DNA of 64,000 nucleotides from Acidovorax sp. FJL06 (GCF_003852545.1 NZ_QAJR01000002.1:283-64282), one strand, 5' to 3'. Positions 33,704 through 43,080 are shown, counted from the first letter of the stretch. The notes: generated by a model not told the origin, from the letters alone. Numbers and translations: made by a program.

Positions 33704-34912
33704 TCATACCTGCGCGGGCTGCTGGCCCGCTGTTGGCGTGGCGGCGGCATCGGCCGCTGGCTGGCCGGCGGCGCTGCGCTGGCGGGGGATCTTGCCCGCC
33801 TGCACGTCGTCGTGCCACAGCTCGTGGTGCTCCTTGGCCCAGGCCTCGCTCACGTAGCCGGTCTTCATGGCCTTGTAGGCGCCACGCATGCCCACGGTAC
33901 CCATGTAGATGTGGCCGCAGATCAGCGCCATCATCCAGATGGCCAGGGTGGCGTGGACCATGTGGGCGATCTGCATGTCGCCGCGCACATCGCCAAAGCC
34001 GGGGATGAGCTTGTCGAGCACCAGGCCCGTGGCCACCACCAGGATGCCGGGGATGGTGATGCCCCACCAAAACAGGCCCTTCTCACCCGCATTGAAGCGG
34101 TGCGAGGGCACTTCGTGGTCGCCGCCCAGCATGCCACCACCCTTGGCCAGCCACACGAAGTCGGCGCGGTTGGCGATGTTGTCCTTGATGAAGGTGAGGA
34201 CGATCACCAGCAGCGACACGGCAAACAGCGGCCCCATGAAGTTGTGCACATTCTTGAGCGCATAGGCCAGCCAGCCGAACAGGGTCGCGCCCAGCACCGG
34301 CAACAAGAAGAACTTGCCAAACGCCATCACGATGCCCGACACCGCCAATGCGATGAAGGCAAAGGCATTGGCCCAGTGCGCCGCGCGCTCGAACGGCGTG
34401 AAGCGCTCGATGCGGCGGGCATCCGGGCCTTCGGGGTGGTCATGCCCCAGCGGGCCCTTGACGAAATAGAAGATGCCGAGCGCCAGCAGCACGATGGCGA
34501 ACAAGGCCGCACCGTACGGAATGATCCACTGGTTGCGCACCTGGCGCCAGGCTTCGCCCGCGTTGGTCACGCGCGAGCCCGGGTACTGCACAAAGGGCTG
34601 GATCAGGTTGCCGGCCTCGGGGGCCTGGGTTGTGGGCAGGCTGCTGTAGCCCGTCACGCCCTGCCCCACCTGGCGCCACATGGGCGCGTTGTTGCCGGGC
34701 TGCACCTTCATGCGCTCGCCGTTGGTCTGCTCCGCATACTTCGGATCGGAACTGGCGTCGGGCTTGACCTCGAAGATGTTCTGGCCCTGGATGCCTGCGG
34801 CGGCAGGGGCAGCAGCGGCGGTATCCGGCGCTGACGCGGCAGGCGCCTGGGCTCCTGCTGGCCCGCCGGCCAGGCCAGCCAGCAAAGCCAGGGACCACAT
34901 GATGTGTTTCAT
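33704..34912 (-). CDS. fdhC: formate dehydrogenase gamma subunit, cytochrome b556
   Basis: The membrane subunit that takes electrons from the periplasmic enzyme to the quinone pool. 402 residues: signal peptide, an unusual N-terminal periplasmic stretch (about 25-140, with PTTQAPEAGNLIQPFVQYPG), then four to five helices of the FdnI/prokaryotic cytochrome b family. Haem-ligand His candidates lie in RFTPFERAAHWANAFAFIAL, ALKNVHNFMGPLFAVSLLV and IAHMVHATLAIWMMALICGH. Start at 34912; the C-terminal tail is Ala/Gln-rich. Its stop overlaps the next gene and its start is 8 bp after the small lipoprotein. Confidence 0.93.
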   Translation of the reverse strand: MKHIMWSLALLAGLAGGPAGAQAPAASAPDTAAAAPAAAGIQGQNIFEVKPDASSDPKYAEQTNGERMKVQPGNNAPMWRQVGQGVTGYSSLPTTQAPEAGNLIQPFVQYPGSRVTNAGEAWRQVRNQWIIPYGAALFAIVLLALGIFYFVKGPLGHDHPEGPDARRIERFTPFERAAHWANAFAFIALAVSGIVMAFGKFFLLPVLGATLFGWLAYALKNVHNFMGPLFAVSLLVIVLTFIKDNIANRADFVWLAKGGGMLGGDHEVPSHRFNAGEKGLFWWGITIPGILVVATGLVLDKLIPGFGDVRGDMQIAHMVHATLAIWMMALICGHIYMGTVGMRGAYKAMKTGYVSEAWAKEHHELWHDDVQAGKIPRQRSAAGQPAADAAATPTAGQQPAQV

Positions 34913-34920
34913 GGCGGGCC

Positions 34921-35166
34921 TCACTTCGCTTGCGTGCGACTGTATTCGTTCTGGCCGTACTGCTGGCGCGCCTTGAGCTGCGCCTCCCACGCGGCCTTGT
35001 CCCCGGCCTTCCAGCCGGGCTGCATGAAGTTGCTGCCCGTGCCGGCATAGGGTGGGGCATCGCTGCGGATGCCCGCGCCCGTCTGGGGCTTTTCGCCGCA
35101 GGCGGTGAGGGCGACCAGGGCCACGGCGGCAGCCAGGGTGGTGGGGATCAGGCGCTGGACCATCAT
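34921..35166 (-). CDS. small lipoprotein in formate dehydrogenase operon
   Basis: An 81-residue protein with a lipoprotein signal (AAVALVALTAC, Cys about 22-23). The mature 60 residues are hydrophilic (FMQPGWKAGDKAAWEAQLKA) and carry no known domain. ATGATG start overlaps the fdhB stop (35163-35165), so it is co-translated with the iron-sulfur subunit. Its position between fdhB and cytochrome b suggests a role in anchoring or maturing the complex at the periplasmic face. Function not known to me. Confidence 0.78.
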   Translation of the reverse strand: MMVQRLIPTTLAAAVALVALTACGEKPQTGAGIRSDAPPYAGTGSNFMQPGWKAGDKAAWEAQLKARQQYGQNEYSRTQAK

Positions 35167-35780
35167 GACTTGCCTCCTGCAGGCTGGCCTGCCTGTTTGG
35201 AACCATAGGCCGTGCCCCAGCCCCACACTTCAGCGCCCTTGCCGCGCTGCACCACACGGTTGCGGAAGATGTCGGCCACCACATCGCCATCGCCGGCCAG
35301 CAGGGCCTTGGTGGAGCACATTTCGGCGCACGCGGGCAGCTTGCCTTCGGCCAGGCGGTTGCGGCCATACTTTTCAAATTCGGCCTGGCTGCCATGGGCC
35401 TCGGGGCCCCCGGCGCAGAAGGTGCATTTGTCCATCTTGCCGCGCACGCCGAAGGTGCCTTGGGATGGGAATTGCGGCGCGCCAAACGGGCAGGCATAGC
35501 TGCAGTAGCCACAGCCGATGCACACGTCCTTGTCGTGCAGCACCACACCCTCTTCGGTGCGGTAGAAGCAGTTGACGGGGCACACGGCCATGCAAGGTGC
35601 ATCGCTGCAGTGCATGCAGGCCACCGAGATGGACTTCTCGCCGGGCACGCCGTCGTTGAGCGTGACCACGCGGCGGCGGTTCACGCCCCAGGGCACCTCG
35701 TGTTCGTTCTTGCAGGCCGTGACGCAGCCGTTGCACTCGATGCAGCGCTCGGCGTCGCAGATGAATTTCATTCGTGCCAT
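35163..35780 (-). CDS. fdhB: formate dehydrogenase beta subunit, four [4Fe-4S]
   Basis: A 205-residue electron-transfer subunit with four ferredoxin-type clusters. Cys motifs: CDAERCIECNGCVTACKNEH near the N-terminus, CMHCSDAPCMAVCPVNCFY, CIGCGYCSYACPFGAP and KCTFCAGGP with the later CAEMC. This layout equals the FdnH/FdhB family but without the C-terminal membrane helix of FdnH, so the anchoring falls to the cytochrome b. It sits between fdhA and a small lipoprotein, co-transcribed. Likely exported bound to FdhA by the Tat system (hitchhiker), since it lacks its own signal. Confidence 0.95.
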   Translation of the reverse strand: MARMKFICDAERCIECNGCVTACKNEHEVPWGVNRRRVVTLNDGVPGEKSISVACMHCSDAPCMAVCPVNCFYRTEEGVVLHDKDVCIGCGYCSYACPFGAPQFPSQGTFGVRGKMDKCTFCAGGPEAHGSQAEFEKYGRNRLAEGKLPACAEMCSTKALLAGDGDVVADIFRNRVVQRGKGAEVWGWGTAYGSKQAGQPAGGKS

Positions 35781-35802
35781 GTCGTGTCTCCTCGCGCGGC
35801 GA

Positions 35803-38772
35803 TCAAGCGCGTTCCACGTTGCAGATCGTGGTCTTGGTTTCTTGCATCATGGTCACGCTGTCGTAGCCATACGTCGTTGCAGTGTTCACGGCCTCGCCGC
35901 GCACCACGGGCGCTGCGCCCTTGGGGTAGTAGGCCAGCATGTCCGCGCCTTGCCAGCGGCCCGAGAAGTGGAATGGCATCCACACCGTATCGGGTGCCAC
36001 GCGCTCGGTAACCAGCGCCTGAACATTGAGCCGCGCGCCGGTGGGCGAACTCAGCCACACGCGCTCGCCGTTGCGGATGCCGCGATCGGCCGCCGTCTTG
36101 GGGTTGATCTCGACGAACGACTCCTGCTGCAGCTCGGCCAGCCAGGGGTTGGAACGGGTTTCCTCGCCACCGCCCTCGTACTCGACCAGGCGGCCCGAGC
36201 TGAGGATGAGCGGGAACTTCTCGTACGCCTTGTCGGCCACGTTCTTCTGCTGCACGCTCTTGTACAGCGTGGGCAGGCGCCAGAAGGCCTTCTTGTCGTC
36301 GTGCGTGGGGTACTTGGCCACCAGCTCGGGCTTGGTGCCGTACAGCGGCTCGCGGTGCTGCGGGATGGCGTCGGGGAAGTTCCAGACCACGGCGCGCGCC
36401 TTGGCATTGCCAAACGGGTGGCAGCCATGCTTCATGGCCACGCGGATGATCGCGCCCGTGGGGTCGGTCTTCCAGTTCTTGCCTTCGGCCTTGGCCTTCT
36501 CGGCATCGCTGAGGTCATCCCACCAGCCCAGCTTTTTCAGCAACACATGGTCAAACTCGGGGTAGCCCGTGGTGATCTCGCTGCCCAGCGAGTGCGATCC
36601 GTCCTCGGCCAGCAGGTTGACGCCGTCCTTCTCAACGCCAAAGTTGGCGCGGAAGTTTCCGCCGCCATCCATCACGTGCTTGGAGGTGTCGTACAGGTTG
36701 GGCGAGCCGGGGTGCTTGAGCTCGGGCGTGCCATAGCAGGGCCAGGGCAGGCCAAAGTAGTCACCAGCAAAGTCGTAGCCCGTGTCCTTGTCCTTGCCCC
36801 CCTTGGCCTTCAGGGTCTTCACGTCGAACAGGTGCATGTTCTTCATGTGGGCCTTCAGGCGCTCAGGGCTCTGGCCGGTGTAACCAATGGTCCAGACCGA
36901 CTTGTTGATCTCGCGCAGGATGTCCTCGGGCACGGGCTCGTCCATGCCCTTGACCTTCTGCATCTTGTAGTTCTTGACCAACTCGTCCGCAAAGCCGAGC
37001 TTCTGCGCGAACTGGTACATGATCATGTGGTCGGAGCGGCTCTCCCACAGCGGCTCGATCACCTTCTCGCGCCACTGGATGGAGCGGTTGGAGGCCGTGC
37101 ACGAGCCACTGGTCTCGAACTGCGTGGCCGCAGGCAGCAGATACACCGCGCGGTTGGGGTTCAGGTCTTCGGCCTTGCCCGGCATGGCAGCCATGGCGGC
37201 GGTGGCCGAGGGGTACGGGTCCACCACCACCAGCAGGTCCAGCTTGTCCATGGCACGCTTCATTTCGAGGCCACGGGTTTGCGAGTTGGGCGCATGGCCC
37301 CAGAAGAACACGCCGCGCAGGTTGGAGTCCTGGTCGATGAGCTCGTTGTTCTCCAGCACGCCGTCGATCCAGCGCGACACGGTGATGCCGTTCTTGGACA
37401 TCATCGCGGGCGAGGCGTACTGCTTCTTGATCCACTCGAAGTCCACACCCCACACGGCGGCGAAATGCTTCCAGGAGCCTTCGGCCAGGCCGTAGTAGCC
37501 GGGCAGCGAATCGGGGTTGGGACCCACATCGGTGGCGCCCTGCACGTTGTCGTGGCCGCGGAAGATGTTGGTGCCGCCACCGCTCTTGCCCACGTTGCCC
37601 AGTGCCAGCTGCAGGATGCACGAGGCGCGCACGATGGCGTTGCCGATGGTGTGCTGCGTCTGGCCCATGCACCACACGATGGTGCCGGGGTTGTTCTCGT
37701 GCAGCATCTTGGCGACCTTGAACACCTGGTCTTCCTTGACGCCGCAGGCCTCTTCCACCTTGTCGGGGGTCCACTTGGCCAGCACTTCGTCGCGCACCTT
37801 GTCCATGCCATAGACACGGTCGTTGATGTACTTCTTGTCTTCCCAGCCGTTCTTGAAGATGTGGTGCAGCACGCCGAACAGGAAGGGGATGTCGGTGCCC
37901 GAGCGGATGCGCACATACTCGTCGGCCTTGGCCGCCGTGCGGGTGAAGCGCGGGTCGACCACGATCATCTTGCAGCCGGTTTCCTTGGCGTGCAGCATGT
38001 GCAGCATGCTCACCGGGTGGGCCTCGGCCGCGTTGGAGCCAATGTACAAAGCGACCTTGCTGTTCTGCATGTCGTTGTACGAGTTGGTCATGGCGCCATA
38101 GCCCCAGGTGTTGGCCACGCCGGCCACCGTGGTGGAGTGGCAGATGCGCGCCTGGTGGTCGCAGTTGTTGGTGCCCCAGAAGCTCACAAACTTGCGCAGC
38201 AAATAGGCCTGCTCGTTGTTGTGCTTGGACGAGCCCACGAAGTACACGCTGTCGGGGCCGCTGGCCTTGCGCAGCTCCTGCATCTTGGCGGTGATTTCGT
38301 TCAGCGCCGTGTCCCAGCTGATGCGCTCGTACTTGCCGTTGACCAGCTTCATGGGATAGCGCAGGCGGTACTCACCATGGCCGTGCTCGCGCAGTGCAGC
38401 ACCCTTGGCACAGTGCGCGCCCAGGTTGATGGGCGAGTCGAACACCGCCTCCTGGCGCACCCACACGCCGTTCTCGACCACGGCATCGACCGCGCAGCCC
38501 ACCGAGCAGTGGGTGCAGACGGTGCGGCGCACTTCGATCTTGCTGTCGCCGATGCCGACCTTGGCGCCTTCGGCGGCGTTGGATTTCTTGACCAGCGTGA
38601 GCTGCGATGCAGCAATGCCGACGCCCACCCCCAGGCCAGAGCGGCGCAGGAACGAGCGGCGGTCCATCGTGGGCAGGGCCTGCGACAGGCCCCGGCGCAG
38701 GCTGTGGACAAACGGGGAGGCAGACGACGATGTGGCCTGCGCAGCATGGGAGGACTTCTTGGTGAGCAACAT
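35803..38772 (-). CDS. fdhA: formate dehydrogenase alpha subunit, Tat-exported, Cys type
   Basis: A 989-residue molybdenum or tungsten bis-MGD enzyme that oxidises formate to CO2. The N-terminus has a twin-arginine leader (DRRSFLRRSGLG, after about 35 extra residues), then the [4Fe-4S] motif CTHCSVGCAVDAVV with its fourth Cys in LGAHCAKGAA. The catalytic residue is Cys211 in HQARICHSTTVAG at the position occupied by Sec in E. coli FdnG, so no selenocysteine is needed here. Substrate-binding segments and the MGD-binding C-terminal domain (MPFHFSGRWQG) are present. It is the first large gene of the membrane-enzyme operon, following a small Tat-signal gene. Confidence 0.96.
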   Translation of the reverse strand: MLLTKKSSHAAQATSSSASPFVHSLRRGLSQALPTMDRRSFLRRSGLGVGVGIAASQLTLVKKSNAAEGAKVGIGDSKIEVRRTVCTHCSVGCAVDAVVENGVWVRQEAVFDSPINLGAHCAKGAALREHGHGEYRLRYPMKLVNGKYERISWDTALNEITAKMQELRKASGPDSVYFVGSSKHNNEQAYLLRKFVSFWGTNNCDHQARICHSTTVAGVANTWGYGAMTNSYNDMQNSKVALYIGSNAAEAHPVSMLHMLHAKETGCKMIVVDPRFTRTAAKADEYVRIRSGTDIPFLFGVLHHIFKNGWEDKKYINDRVYGMDKVRDEVLAKWTPDKVEEACGVKEDQVFKVAKMLHENNPGTIVWCMGQTQHTIGNAIVRASCILQLALGNVGKSGGGTNIFRGHDNVQGATDVGPNPDSLPGYYGLAEGSWKHFAAVWGVDFEWIKKQYASPAMMSKNGITVSRWIDGVLENNELIDQDSNLRGVFFWGHAPNSQTRGLEMKRAMDKLDLLVVVDPYPSATAAMAAMPGKAEDLNPNRAVYLLPAATQFETSGSCTASNRSIQWREKVIEPLWESRSDHMIMYQFAQKLGFADELVKNYKMQKVKGMDEPVPEDILREINKSVWTIGYTGQSPERLKAHMKNMHLFDVKTLKAKGGKDKDTGYDFAGDYFGLPWPCYGTPELKHPGSPNLYDTSKHVMDGGGNFRANFGVEKDGVNLLAEDGSHSLGSEITTGYPEFDHVLLKKLGWWDDLSDAEKAKAEGKNWKTDPTGAIIRVAMKHGCHPFGNAKARAVVWNFPDAIPQHREPLYGTKPELVAKYPTHDDKKAFWRLPTLYKSVQQKNVADKAYEKFPLILSSGRLVEYEGGGEETRSNPWLAELQQESFVEINPKTAADRGIRNGERVWLSSPTGARLNVQALVTERVAPDTVWMPFHFSGRWQGADMLAYYPKGAAPVVRGEAVNTATTYGYDSVTMMQETKTTICNVERA

Positions 38773-38786
38773 GGAGCGCCCCGCTG

Positions 38787-38996
38787 TCAGAGTTGGGTGG
38801 TTTTGTAGTACTGCTTCACGTGGGCCGACAGGTGGTAGCCACCCCCCTTCTCGGGCGCCACGCGGACGGGCTCGGACACCGTGGCATCAGCGGGGACAAC
38901 CTGAGGAAGCGCCACGGCCGCAGCGGCGGCAGCCCCTGCGGTGGCGGCGCCGGAGAAGAAGCTCCGGCGTGAGGAATGGGGCTGGCGGTTCTGCAT
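38787..38996 (-). CDS. small Tat-signal protein preceding fdhA
   Basis: A 69-residue protein with a twin-arginine leader (SSRRSFFSGAATAGAAAAAA) and a short mature part (GGGYHLSAHVKQYYKTTQL). Proteins of this kind recur just upstream of Tat-exported formate dehydrogenase genes in proteobacteria. It starts at 38996 after the ribosome site GGAGA and ends 14 bp before fdhA. The 147 bp upstream (38997-39143) hold no gene and probably a promoter for this operon. No catalytic motif. Confidence 0.85.
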   Translation of the reverse strand: MQNRQPHSSRRSFFSGAATAGAAAAAAVALPQVVPADATVSEPVRVAPEKGGGYHLSAHVKQYYKTTQL

Positions 38997-39143
38997 GCTT
39001 GTCTCCAGAATGGCTGGCGCTATGAAACGTAATTCATACGAGTCTATGCGAGGGTGCCTTACATCGCAATGACGCAGCGCACCACCCACTAATGCACTCA
39101 TCTTTTATAGCGCCCGCATCAGGGTTTCTGCGGGCCTGCGGGG

Positions 39144-39779
39144 TCACTCCAACATGTCGAAGCCCTGGGCCTCCACCGCCACGAAAGCCCGTGTGAACTG
39201 GGCCAGAGCGGCATAGAAACGGGCCTGCGGATGGGCCTGCAGGGCATCGCACAGCAGCAGCACCCAGGGCTGAAAATGTGTGGCAAAAAAGTCGCGCTGG
39301 GCCGTCAGGTTGCAGACAGCCGCATCGTCTCCGGCGATCAGATAGCGCATCACCTCGCACAGGTAGGCGATGTGGTCCTCCGTCTCGGGCATGGTGTCGC
39401 CACGCGCCAGCCCCAGGCGGTCCAGGTCGGTGCGCAGCCGGGCCAGGGGCTTTTCGTTCAAGAAGCCGCTCAGGTAGTGCGATCCATACAGATACACCTC
39501 GGGCTTGCCCACGCCGCCAAACAGGCGGTCGAACTCCTGTGCAATGGCGGCATCGCCCTGCGCGCGGGCCGCGCCCACCAGTTGTTGCCAGGGCTCCTGC
39601 AGAAAGCCGCCCTCGGCGGGCGCCTCGGTCACCGCCGCGCGCAGTGCCGACAGCAGCGGTGCGCCCGGCGCGGCGTAGTACAGCGGTGCGAGCAGGCCAT
39701 ACAGCTCGGCGCGCGCGGTTTCCTCGTCCAAGGCCGAGCTGCCACCGGGGGATGTCAAAGAAGCAGGTTGGGCGCTCAC
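39144..39779 (-). CDS. TorD/DmsD-family redox enzyme maturation chaperone
   Basis: A 211-residue helical protein of the TorD family, which binds the Tat leader of molybdoenzymes and helps cofactor insertion before export. Typical segments: EETARAELYGLLAPLYYAAP, QEFDRLFGGVGKPEVYLYGS with YLSGFLNEKPLARLRTDLDR, and PETEDHIAYLCEVMRYLIAG. GTG start at 39779 overlaps the upstream stop (GTGA). It directly precedes the Tat-leader formate dehydrogenase genes; its client is therefore probably FdhA. Confidence 0.9.
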   Translation of the reverse strand: MSAQPASLTSPGGSSALDEETARAELYGLLAPLYYAAPGAPLLSALRAAVTEAPAEGGFLQEPWQQLVGAARAQGDAAIAQEFDRLFGGVGKPEVYLYGSHYLSGFLNEKPLARLRTDLDRLGLARGDTMPETEDHIAYLCEVMRYLIAGDDAAVCNLTAQRDFFATHFQPWVLLLCDALQAHPQARFYAALAQFTRAFVAVEAQGFDMLE

Positions 39780-41881
39780 AGGTCGGTCACTTTCGTTTCG
39801 CTTTGGGAGGAATACAGGTCGATCACGCGGCAGTCGCTGCACATCTTCAGGCGCTCCAGCGCCTCGCCCTGGAACATGGGGTGGCCCGACAGCTTGCCCA
39901 GCATGGCCTCGATGGCTTTGACGGTGCCAAAGGGTTTGCTGCAGCGCACACAGGCCCAGGGTTGGGCCTCGTTCAGCACGCGCAGCTGCGCGCGCTCGGG
40001 CGTCAACAGCAGGCGCGGTTGCAGGGTGATGGCGTCTTCGGGGCAGGTGGTGGCGCACAGGCCGCACTGCACGCAGTTCTTTTCGATGAAGCGCAGCTGG
40101 GGCAGCTGGGGGTTGTCCTGCAGCGCGCTGGCGGGGCAGGCGCTCACGCAGCTCAGGCACAGGGTGCAGCGGTCCTTGTTGACTTCAATCGTGCCCAACG
40201 GCGAGCCCACGGCAGGTAAGGCAACGGCTGCGGGCCGATCGGCCACGGGCATGGGGGCCTGTTCGATCAGGTGGTCCAGCGCCATCTCCAGCGTGCTGCG
40301 CTTTTCTTGCGCCACGGCAAAGCGCGCGGCAACAGCCGGGGTCTTCTGACGGGTCTGGCCCAGGGACTGCAGCGCGGCGTCCAGCTCGGTGGGGTGCGCT
40401 GCGCGCAGCAACTGCACATGGGTGCCGGTATAACCCAGGCCGCGCAAAATGCCTTGCGCCACATCCATCTGCGCCTGCAGGCCATCCAGGTACTGCGGCG
40501 CTTCTTCCTGGGTGGCCAGCACCACGATCTGCGAAGCCCCGTAGGCGATGGCGCTGAGCCACAGGTCCACCCCCGTGCTGGCCGTGTGCCACAGCGCCAC
40601 CGGGATCACATGGGCGGGCACGCCATGCGCCAGCTTCAATTGGGCTGCGCGGCCCAGCTCTTCCACCAGCGCCTGGCCGCGCTCCTGGCTGTGCAGCAGC
40701 AGCACGGCGTCCTTGCCGCCTGCAGCGGTGTAGGTGGACAGCAGGGTTTTGAGCTTGCTGCCCTGGTCGGTGGCACTGGGGTAGGCGTAGGTCAGCGCGC
40801 CCGTGGGGCACACGGTGGTGCAGGCGCCACAGCCCACGCACAGGTTGGGGTTGACGACGATGCGCTGGCGGGCCTTGTCGCTGCTCACGGCCTCGGCCGA
40901 GCAGATGTCCACGCAGGCGTTGCAGCCCACGGTGGCATTGCGGCTGTGGGCGCAGAGCTTTTGCTTGTAGGCAAAGAATTTGGGCTTCTCGAACTCGCCC
41001 ACCAGCTCGCGCAGCTTGAGCAGCGCGGCCATGTCACGCCCATCCCAGCGGAAGTAGCCCTGCGGCAGCGCGTGCTGCAGAAAGGTGGGCGTGGCCGTGG
41101 CAGCGCGCAGGTCCAGCACCAGGTCAAAGCGCTCGGTCTGCGCGGCGGCGTCGCGCGTGAAGTCGATGGCACCCGCCACCTGGCACACCTTCACGCAGGC
41201 GCGGTGCGACTGGCAGGCCGCCAGGTCGATCTGGTAGTCGAGGCCAATGGCGTTCTCGGGGCAAGCGGCCATGCAGGCATTGCAGCGGGTGCAAAGATCA
41301 AGGTCGATGGGGTTATCGGCCGCCCATTGCAGCTCGAACGCACCCAGCCAGCCCGTGAGGCCCGTGATGCGCCCGCCCAGCACGGGGTAGCGCCGGGCCT
41401 GCGCGCCCCCGGCGTTGCCGGGGCCCTGGGTGAACAGGGTGACATCGAGCACATCCGACACCAGGGCCGCGGCCTGCTCGGCGGCGTCCAGCGGGCCGAT
41501 GATGAGCAGGCGGCCCGCGCTTTTGTACGTGACCGTGGGCACGGGCTCCGGGTCGGGCAGGCGCGCCGCCGCCAACAGTGCCGCGATCTTGGGGCTGGCC
41601 TTGGCCGCGTCGCGGCTCCAGCCGCCGGTCTCGCGGATGTTGACAAAACGGAGGGGCGACACCGCGCCTTCGGTCTGCTGGCCCAGGTCGGCAAACAGGC
41701 GCTGCTCTTGGGTGCAAGCCACCACCACGTCCTGCCCGGACCGGATGGCTTGCTGAAAGGCCCCTGCGTCGCGCCGGCACAGGGTGGAGTGGAGGGTCAG
41801 GTCTTCATGCAGTGCCTCGCCCAACGCCTTGGCGTTGAGGGGCATCGTCTGGTTGCAGTCGCAAATGAGCGTCGTGGTCAT
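39776..41881 (-). CDS. large multi-cluster 4Fe-4S protein of formate island
   Basis: A 701-residue cytoplasmic iron-sulfur protein. The N-terminus MTTTLICDCNQTMPL is followed by an FAD/NAD-like domain, then ferredoxin pairs: CTRCNACMAACPENAIGLDY, CQSHRACVKVC, KLCAHSRNATVGCNACVDIC, CVGCGACTTVCPTGAL, and in the last third CTLCLSCVSACPASAL and CVQCGLCATTCPEDAI. A further Cys group lies near the C-terminus (ACVRCSKP, CSDCR). So at least five clusters are likely. It clusters with formate dehydrogenase genes in this order group and may shuttle electrons or act in regulation; its partner is not known. Start at 41881 overlaps DUF3306 by 77 bp. Confidence 0.85.
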   Translation of the reverse strand: MTTTLICDCNQTMPLNAKALGEALHEDLTLHSTLCRRDAGAFQQAIRSGQDVVVACTQEQRLFADLGQQTEGAVSPLRFVNIRETGGWSRDAAKASPKIAALLAAARLPDPEPVPTVTYKSAGRLLIIGPLDAAEQAAALVSDVLDVTLFTQGPGNAGGAQARRYPVLGGRITGLTGWLGAFELQWAADNPIDLDLCTRCNACMAACPENAIGLDYQIDLAACQSHRACVKVCQVAGAIDFTRDAAAQTERFDLVLDLRAATATPTFLQHALPQGYFRWDGRDMAALLKLRELVGEFEKPKFFAYKQKLCAHSRNATVGCNACVDICSAEAVSSDKARQRIVVNPNLCVGCGACTTVCPTGALTYAYPSATDQGSKLKTLLSTYTAAGGKDAVLLLHSQERGQALVEELGRAAQLKLAHGVPAHVIPVALWHTASTGVDLWLSAIAYGASQIVVLATQEEAPQYLDGLQAQMDVAQGILRGLGYTGTHVQLLRAAHPTELDAALQSLGQTRQKTPAVAARFAVAQEKRSTLEMALDHLIEQAPMPVADRPAAVALPAVGSPLGTIEVNKDRCTLCLSCVSACPASALQDNPQLPQLRFIEKNCVQCGLCATTCPEDAITLQPRLLLTPERAQLRVLNEAQPWACVRCSKPFGTVKAIEAMLGKLSGHPMFQGEALERLKMCSDCRVIDLYSSQSETKVTDL

Positions 41882-42506
41882 CGTGGGTGTGGCTGGCTGG
41901 CGTGGCCACCCCATCCTCTGCAGAACGGGCGGCCAGCGCAGGCTCGCTGGTGGGGGCGCTAGGAATAGCGCTGCATACCCCGGACTGTGCCACGTCTGCG
42001 GCGCCCGTCGCCCCCGCATCATCCCGAGGCTGAGTGACCGCCGGGGCTATTGCGCCCGCGTCTGGCGGCTCCACGCCAGCCGGTTGATCTTTGTCAAAGA
42101 ACCCCAGGGCATGGGCGCTGGCAATTTTGCGCAGCATGCCGGCGGGCAGCGGGTCGGGCTGGGTGTAGTCGCCCACGTAGATGTCCAGGCCATCCATCAC
42201 ATTGAAGTGGGGGTCGGCGAACAGTTTTTTCATCGCCAGGTTGCGCACCTCGGGCGACACGGCGCGGCCCACGAACGGCGTGAAGTCGGACGCGGGCGTG
42301 AGCGCCTGCGCGTCGGCCAGCGTGGGCGGGGGCGGCTCAGGCGGGGCGGGCACAGCCACCGCCCCGGGTGCAGGTGCACGGACGGGCGCTACGGCCTGCG
42401 ATGCCGGTGCGGGAGCGGGAACGGGCGGTGGCGGCTCTGCCACCGGCTTGCCCTCCCGCACCTCCTGTTTGCGGCGCGACCAGCGCCCCAGGAATCCGTC
42501 AGCCAT
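41805..42506 (-). CDS. DUF3306 family protein
   Basis: A 233-residue protein opening with the DUF3306 hallmark MADGFLGRWSRRKQEVREGK, then a Pro/Ala-rich linker (about 25-75) and a conserved core (ASDFTPFVGRAVSPEVRNLA, then KKLFADPHFNVMDGLDIYVG). The C-terminal 75 residues are low complexity with His/Asp. It is conserved with DUF3305 next to formate dehydrogenases but has no known activity. Its 3' end overlaps the following gene by 77 bp, unusually long. Confidence 0.85.
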   Translation of the reverse strand: MADGFLGRWSRRKQEVREGKPVAEPPPPVPAPAPASQAVAPVRAPAPGAVAVPAPPEPPPPTLADAQALTPASDFTPFVGRAVSPEVRNLAMKKLFADPHFNVMDGLDIYVGDYTQPDPLPAGMLRKIASAHALGFFDKDQPAGVEPPDAGAIAPAVTQPRDDAGATGAADVAQSGVCSAIPSAPTSEPALAARSAEDGVATPASHTHDDHDAHLRLQPDDAPQRQGVGRGTA

Positions 42507-43080
42507 GGCCGCCGCCTCCTGCATCACCACGTCCGCCTGCACCACCGCCACGCAGCTTCTCGGTCGATACCGACGCCGGGTTGCCAAAGCGGTCCTGCAG
42601 CGGACGGAAGCTGTCCGGCCGCTTGCGGCGCTTGGGCTCGGGCTGGTAGTGCTCAGCCACAAAGGCGCGCAGGGCTTCCACCACCTCGGGGGCAGCGGGC
42701 ACCTGCTCCACGGTTTCCTGCGCGTCCAGCCAACGGCCGGCATCGTGGTAGCTCAGGCTCACGGCCACGGGGCGGGCCAGGGGCTCCTCGCCCGTGCCCG
42801 GGTCCTCGTCGGCGCGCCACATCACGAACCAGCAGGGCGCAGGCGAGGTGAGGTTCAAGTGGTAGCCCTCGGCGTCGTCGCGGAACAGCTCCACCCGGAC
42901 CGCCGGAAACAGCCAGCGCTGCTCGCGCTCGCCCTGGATCAGCGGGCGGGGTTCGGTGCCGAAGGCAGCCTCATGGGGCACCACCTCGGCCAGCGACCAG
43001 CGCCAGGGCTGCCAGCGGTTGGCGATGTGCTCGCGCCGCATGATCACGGCAACGTCGGTGTGGGGGCGCAGGGCAGTCAT
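42499..43080 (-). CDS. DUF3305 family protein
   Basis: A 193-residue protein with DUF3305 features: VAVIMRREHIANRWQPWRWS, then PRPLIQGEREQRWLFPAVRV and FRDDAEGYHLNLTSPAPCWF, ending in a Gly-rich tail. Conserved partner of DUF3306 beside NAD-dependent formate dehydrogenase genes; function unknown, possibly assembly. It overlaps DUF3306 by 8 bp and lies 66 bp after fdsA, with no intervening fdsD-type gene. Confidence 0.88.
   Translation of the reverse strand: MTALRPHTDVAVIMRREHIANRWQPWRWSLAEVVPHEAAFGTEPRPLIQGEREQRWLFPAVRVELFRDDAEGYHLNLTSPAPCWFVMWRADEDPGTGEEPLARPVAVSLSYHDAGRWLDAQETVEQVPAAPEVVEALRAFVAEHYQPEPKRRKRPDSFRPLQDRFGNPASVSTEKLRGGGAGGRGDAGGGGHG

Noticed and set aside
38140-38142. Selenocysteine in FdhA
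   Set aside because: The codon is TGC at the Sec position and there is no in-frame TGA in the gene.
35572-38808. 1078-codon open frame on the plus strand
   Set aside because: It lies opposite fdhA and its protein has no domain features; GC-rich codon use creates long antisense frames.
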